DNA of 64,000 nucleotides from Streptomyces hyaluromycini (GTDB lineage: Bacteria > Actinomycetota > Actinomycetes > Streptomycetales > Streptomycetaceae), in the NCBI RefSeq assembly GCF_002217755.1, contig NZ_BCFL01000020.1, forward strand, positions 186,001-250,000, read 5' to 3'. Position numbers and translations under genes: made by a program. This document shows, piece by piece, positions 62,603 to 64,000 of the stretch (positions are counted from its first letter, which is position 1; each line of letters opens with the position of its first letter). Below the pieces are notes generated by a model. It worked only from the letters and a program-made list of their open reading frames with translations. It had not been told where the DNA came from and did not search any database.

Positions 62603-62632
62603 CCTCGCGAGCGTAGATTTCGGCTCGCGAGG
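62603..62632. promoter_or_regulatory. Inverted repeat upstream of the extradiol-type operon
   Basis: CCTCGCGAGC (62603-62612) and GCTCGCGAGG (62623-62632) are perfect complements with a 10-base spacer. Each arm is itself centred on CTCGCGAG. It lies 22 bases before the ATG and is probably an operator. Confidence 0.6.
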
Positions 62633-62660
62633 GGCTCAATGGCCTGAGCTCTACGGAATG

Positions 62661-62677
62661 CGCAAGCGTTTCTTGCG
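62661..62677. promoter_or_regulatory. Candidate LysR-type box
   Basis: CGCAAG-CGTTT-CTTGCG is a 17-bp interrupted dyad between the LysR stop and the extradiol-type start, at about -85 from that ATG. The size and position suit LysR activator binding. Confidence 0.5.
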
Positions 62678-62709
62678 GCTTGGGCCACTCGGGCCGCGGG
62701 CCGCCCGGC

Positions 62710-63621
62710 CTACGACCGGATCGCGGGAATCGGGTTCTGCGCGAACCACTCGGCGAGGAAGTCCAGGAAGACGCTGATCTTGCGCGGGGTGTCCTGTCCG
62801 GGGCCGTAGATCGCGTACAGCGGGCGGTCGGGTACGGCGAGGCCGGGCAGCAGCACCTGGAGGGCGCCGGAGACGAGGTCGTCGTAGACCGGGCGCTGGG
62901 GCAGCAGGGCGATGCCGCGGCCGTGCACCGCCGCCTTCTGGAGGGCGATGTAGGAGTTGGACGAGAACGCGATGTTGCGGATCTTGTGCAGGGTGCTGGT
63001 GTGCCCGTGGCCGATCCGCCAGACCGGGTCGTTGAGGTGGACCAGGCAGTCGTGGGCCGCGAGGTCGTTCGGGTGGTCGAGCGTCCCGCAGCGTTCGACG
63101 TACTCCGCGGAGGCGCACAGCACGAACGGCAGTGAGGCGATCTTCTTCAGCCGGACGCTGGAGTCCCTGAGGTCCCGGGTGTGGAAGGCGACGTCGAATC
63201 CGCTGTCCAGGAAATCGTAGGTACGGTCCGACATCCCGCCGAGTTCGAACCGGATCTGGATCTTCGGATGCGTCGCCGAGAACGCGGCAATGGCGTCCCC
63301 GAGGTCGAGGCTTCCTATCCACTTGGGACAGATGACGCTGAGGGTGCCCTCGGGCCGGTCGTGGAGCTGGGCGATGCCGGCGTCCTCGGCCTCGATCTCG
63401 TCGAGAATGCGGGCGGCGAACTCGGCGTACCGCAGGCCCGGCTCGGTGAGGCTCACGGAACGGGCGGTGCGGTTGACCAGACGTACGCCGATCTGCCGCT
63501 CCAGCTCCGCCACGTGCCGGGACACCAGGGAGCCGGACGAACCCAGTTTCTTGGCGGCCCCGCTGAAACTGCCGACCTGGGCGACGGTCACGAAGCTGTG
63601 CATGAGGAGCAAGCGATCCAT
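62710..63621 (-). CDS. LysR-family transcriptional regulator
   Basis: 303 residues from the ATG at 63621 (GGAGGAAAAA upstream). The winged helix is SFVTVAQVGSFSGAAKKLG with SSGSLVSRHVAELERQIG. The substrate domain shows DVAFHTRDLRDSSVRLKK and a C-terminal periplasmic-binding-like fold. It is of the type close to aromatic or acid-responsive proteins. It is transcribed in the same direction as the operon it probably controls, 128 bases ahead of it, instead of divergently as is usual for the family. Confidence 0.93.
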   Translation of the reverse strand: MDRLLLMHSFVTVAQVGSFSGAAKKLGSSGSLVSRHVAELERQIGVRLVNRTARSVSLTEPGLRYAEFAARILDEIEAEDAGIAQLHDRPEGTLSVICPKWIGSLDLGDAIAAFSATHPKIQIRFELGGMSDRTYDFLDSGFDVAFHTRDLRDSSVRLKKIASLPFVLCASAEYVERCGTLDHPNDLAAHDCLVHLNDPVWRIGHGHTSTLHKIRNIAFSSNSYIALQKAAVHGRGIALLPQRPVYDDLVSGALQVLLPGLAVPDRPLYAIYGPGQDTPRKISVFLDFLAEWFAQNPIPAIRS

Positions 63622-63688
63622 TTTTCCTCCGAACGCGCGTGCGGCTCGCCCGCGCTGGTCACCCACACAAATAGAATGTCGGCAATCC

Positions 63689-63694
63689 TGTCAA
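63689..63694 (-). promoter_or_regulatory. Candidate -35 element of the LysR gene
   Basis: TTGACA reads on the minus strand, with a loosely placed TATTTG -10 candidate about 15 bases on. The spacing is short, so the call is tentative. Confidence 0.3.
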
Positions 63695-63732
63695 CGTCTC
63701 CCCGCTTAAAAGATCGGCCGCGTTTCTCATGG

Positions 63733-64000
63733 TCAGACGCTGGACCGGGCTCCGTCCGGGGCGATCCGGCCATAGCCGCGAATGTCCGGGAACGGCGGTT
63801 CCCGGTCGGCCTGGAGGTCCACCTGGAAGGTGTTCAGGCACATGCCGAGCATGGTGAAGTTGCCGAGCGCGCCGATCGTGTCGACCAGTCCCTTGGGGCC
63901 GAAGTGCGCCAGCGCGCGGGCGAAGGTCTCGTCGGTGACGAAGTGCTCCTCCAGGACCTCCCGGCAGAACTGGTAGAACGCCTGGTCGGCCTCGTCCTCG
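63733..64000 (-). CDS. Carboxymuconolactone decarboxylase (CMD)-family protein, partial
   Basis: The C-terminal 88 residues, ending at a TGA 112 bases before the LysR start; the N-terminus lies outside the window. It has VTDETFARALAHFGPKGLVDTIGALGNFTMLGMCLN, here given in its parts FGPKGLVDTIG and NFTMLGMCLN, the helical core of the AhpD/CMD fold. The conserved CxxC region would be upstream and cannot be checked. It could be a thiol peroxidase-like protein or a lactone decarboxylase that extends the aromatic cluster to the right. Confidence 0.75.
   Translation of the reverse strand, partial: EDEADQAFYQFCREVLEEHFVTDETFARALAHFGPKGLVDTIGALGNFTMLGMCLNTFQVDLQADREPPFPDIRGYGRIAPDGARSSV

Overview
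The window is high-GC actinobacterial DNA, almost certainly Streptomyces. The evidence is the extreme G/C at third codon positions, frequent GTG starts, many 4-base ATGA/GTGA gene overlaps, a tandem CYP157/CYP154-type P450 pair, secreted GH64 and M4 hydrolases, a SpoIIE-type phosphatase, and three copies of a short intergenic repeat I associate with Streptomyces. I see no rRNA, tRNA, CRISPR array, transposase or phage gene.

Layout. (1) 1-11941: ordinary chromosomal genes. These are the end of a conservon-like P450 pair, a PucR-type regulator, a YciO/Sua5-type protein, a dienelactone-hydrolase-like protein, a secreted GH64 beta-1,3-glucanase behind two different palindromic operators, a secreted M4 protease, a GNAT enzyme, an F420-reductase-like protein and an MHYT membrane sensor. 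(2) 12603-35928: a large catabolic locus in three divergent or tandem transcription units. Unit one has a dipeptide-type ABC transporter, an alpha/beta hydrolase, a metal-site-degenerate amidohydrolase, a cytidine-deaminase-like protein, a creatininase-family protein, an aldehyde dehydrogenase and a fused PLP class-V/sarcosine-oxidase-type flavoprotein. A divergent GntR/FCD regulator follows. Unit two has a cyclase-family hydrolase, a GGT-fold enzyme, a copper amine oxidase and a CtaG-like membrane protein. Unit three has a Rieske oxygenase, a glutamine-synthetase-like ligase, a VanB-type reductase and an MBL lactonase. (3) 36104-49491: housekeeping and envelope genes, including a BlaI/M56 pair divergent from a glycosyltransferase and a polysaccharide deacetylase. 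(4) 49696-63621: a second catabolic region on the minus strand. It has a LysR regulator, a two-domain extradiol-type dioxygenase, two aldehyde dehydrogenases, FAH, VOC, alpha/beta hydrolase, HbpS/GlcG-like, MetE-like, L-2-hydroxyglutarate-oxidase-like, amidohydrolase, TPP-enzyme and Ldh genes.

The strongest candidate for an undescribed system is region 2. Each of its three plus-strand units is preceded by a pair of palindromic sites with core TTGGATCCAA, and in all three cases the two centres lie exactly 21 bp apart. The middle pair lies between the GntR gene and the cyclase gene. The simplest reading is one regulon controlled by that GntR protein, for uptake and stepwise oxidation or gamma-glutamylation of an unidentified nitrogenous (amine or amide) compound. 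The substrate cannot be read from the sequence.

Region 4 reads as an aromatic or 2-hydroxyacid degradation pathway: ring cleavage, hydrolysis and aldehyde oxidation, with 2-oxoacid decarboxylation in the distal part. Its LysR gene is followed by two inverted repeats ahead of the first enzyme gene.
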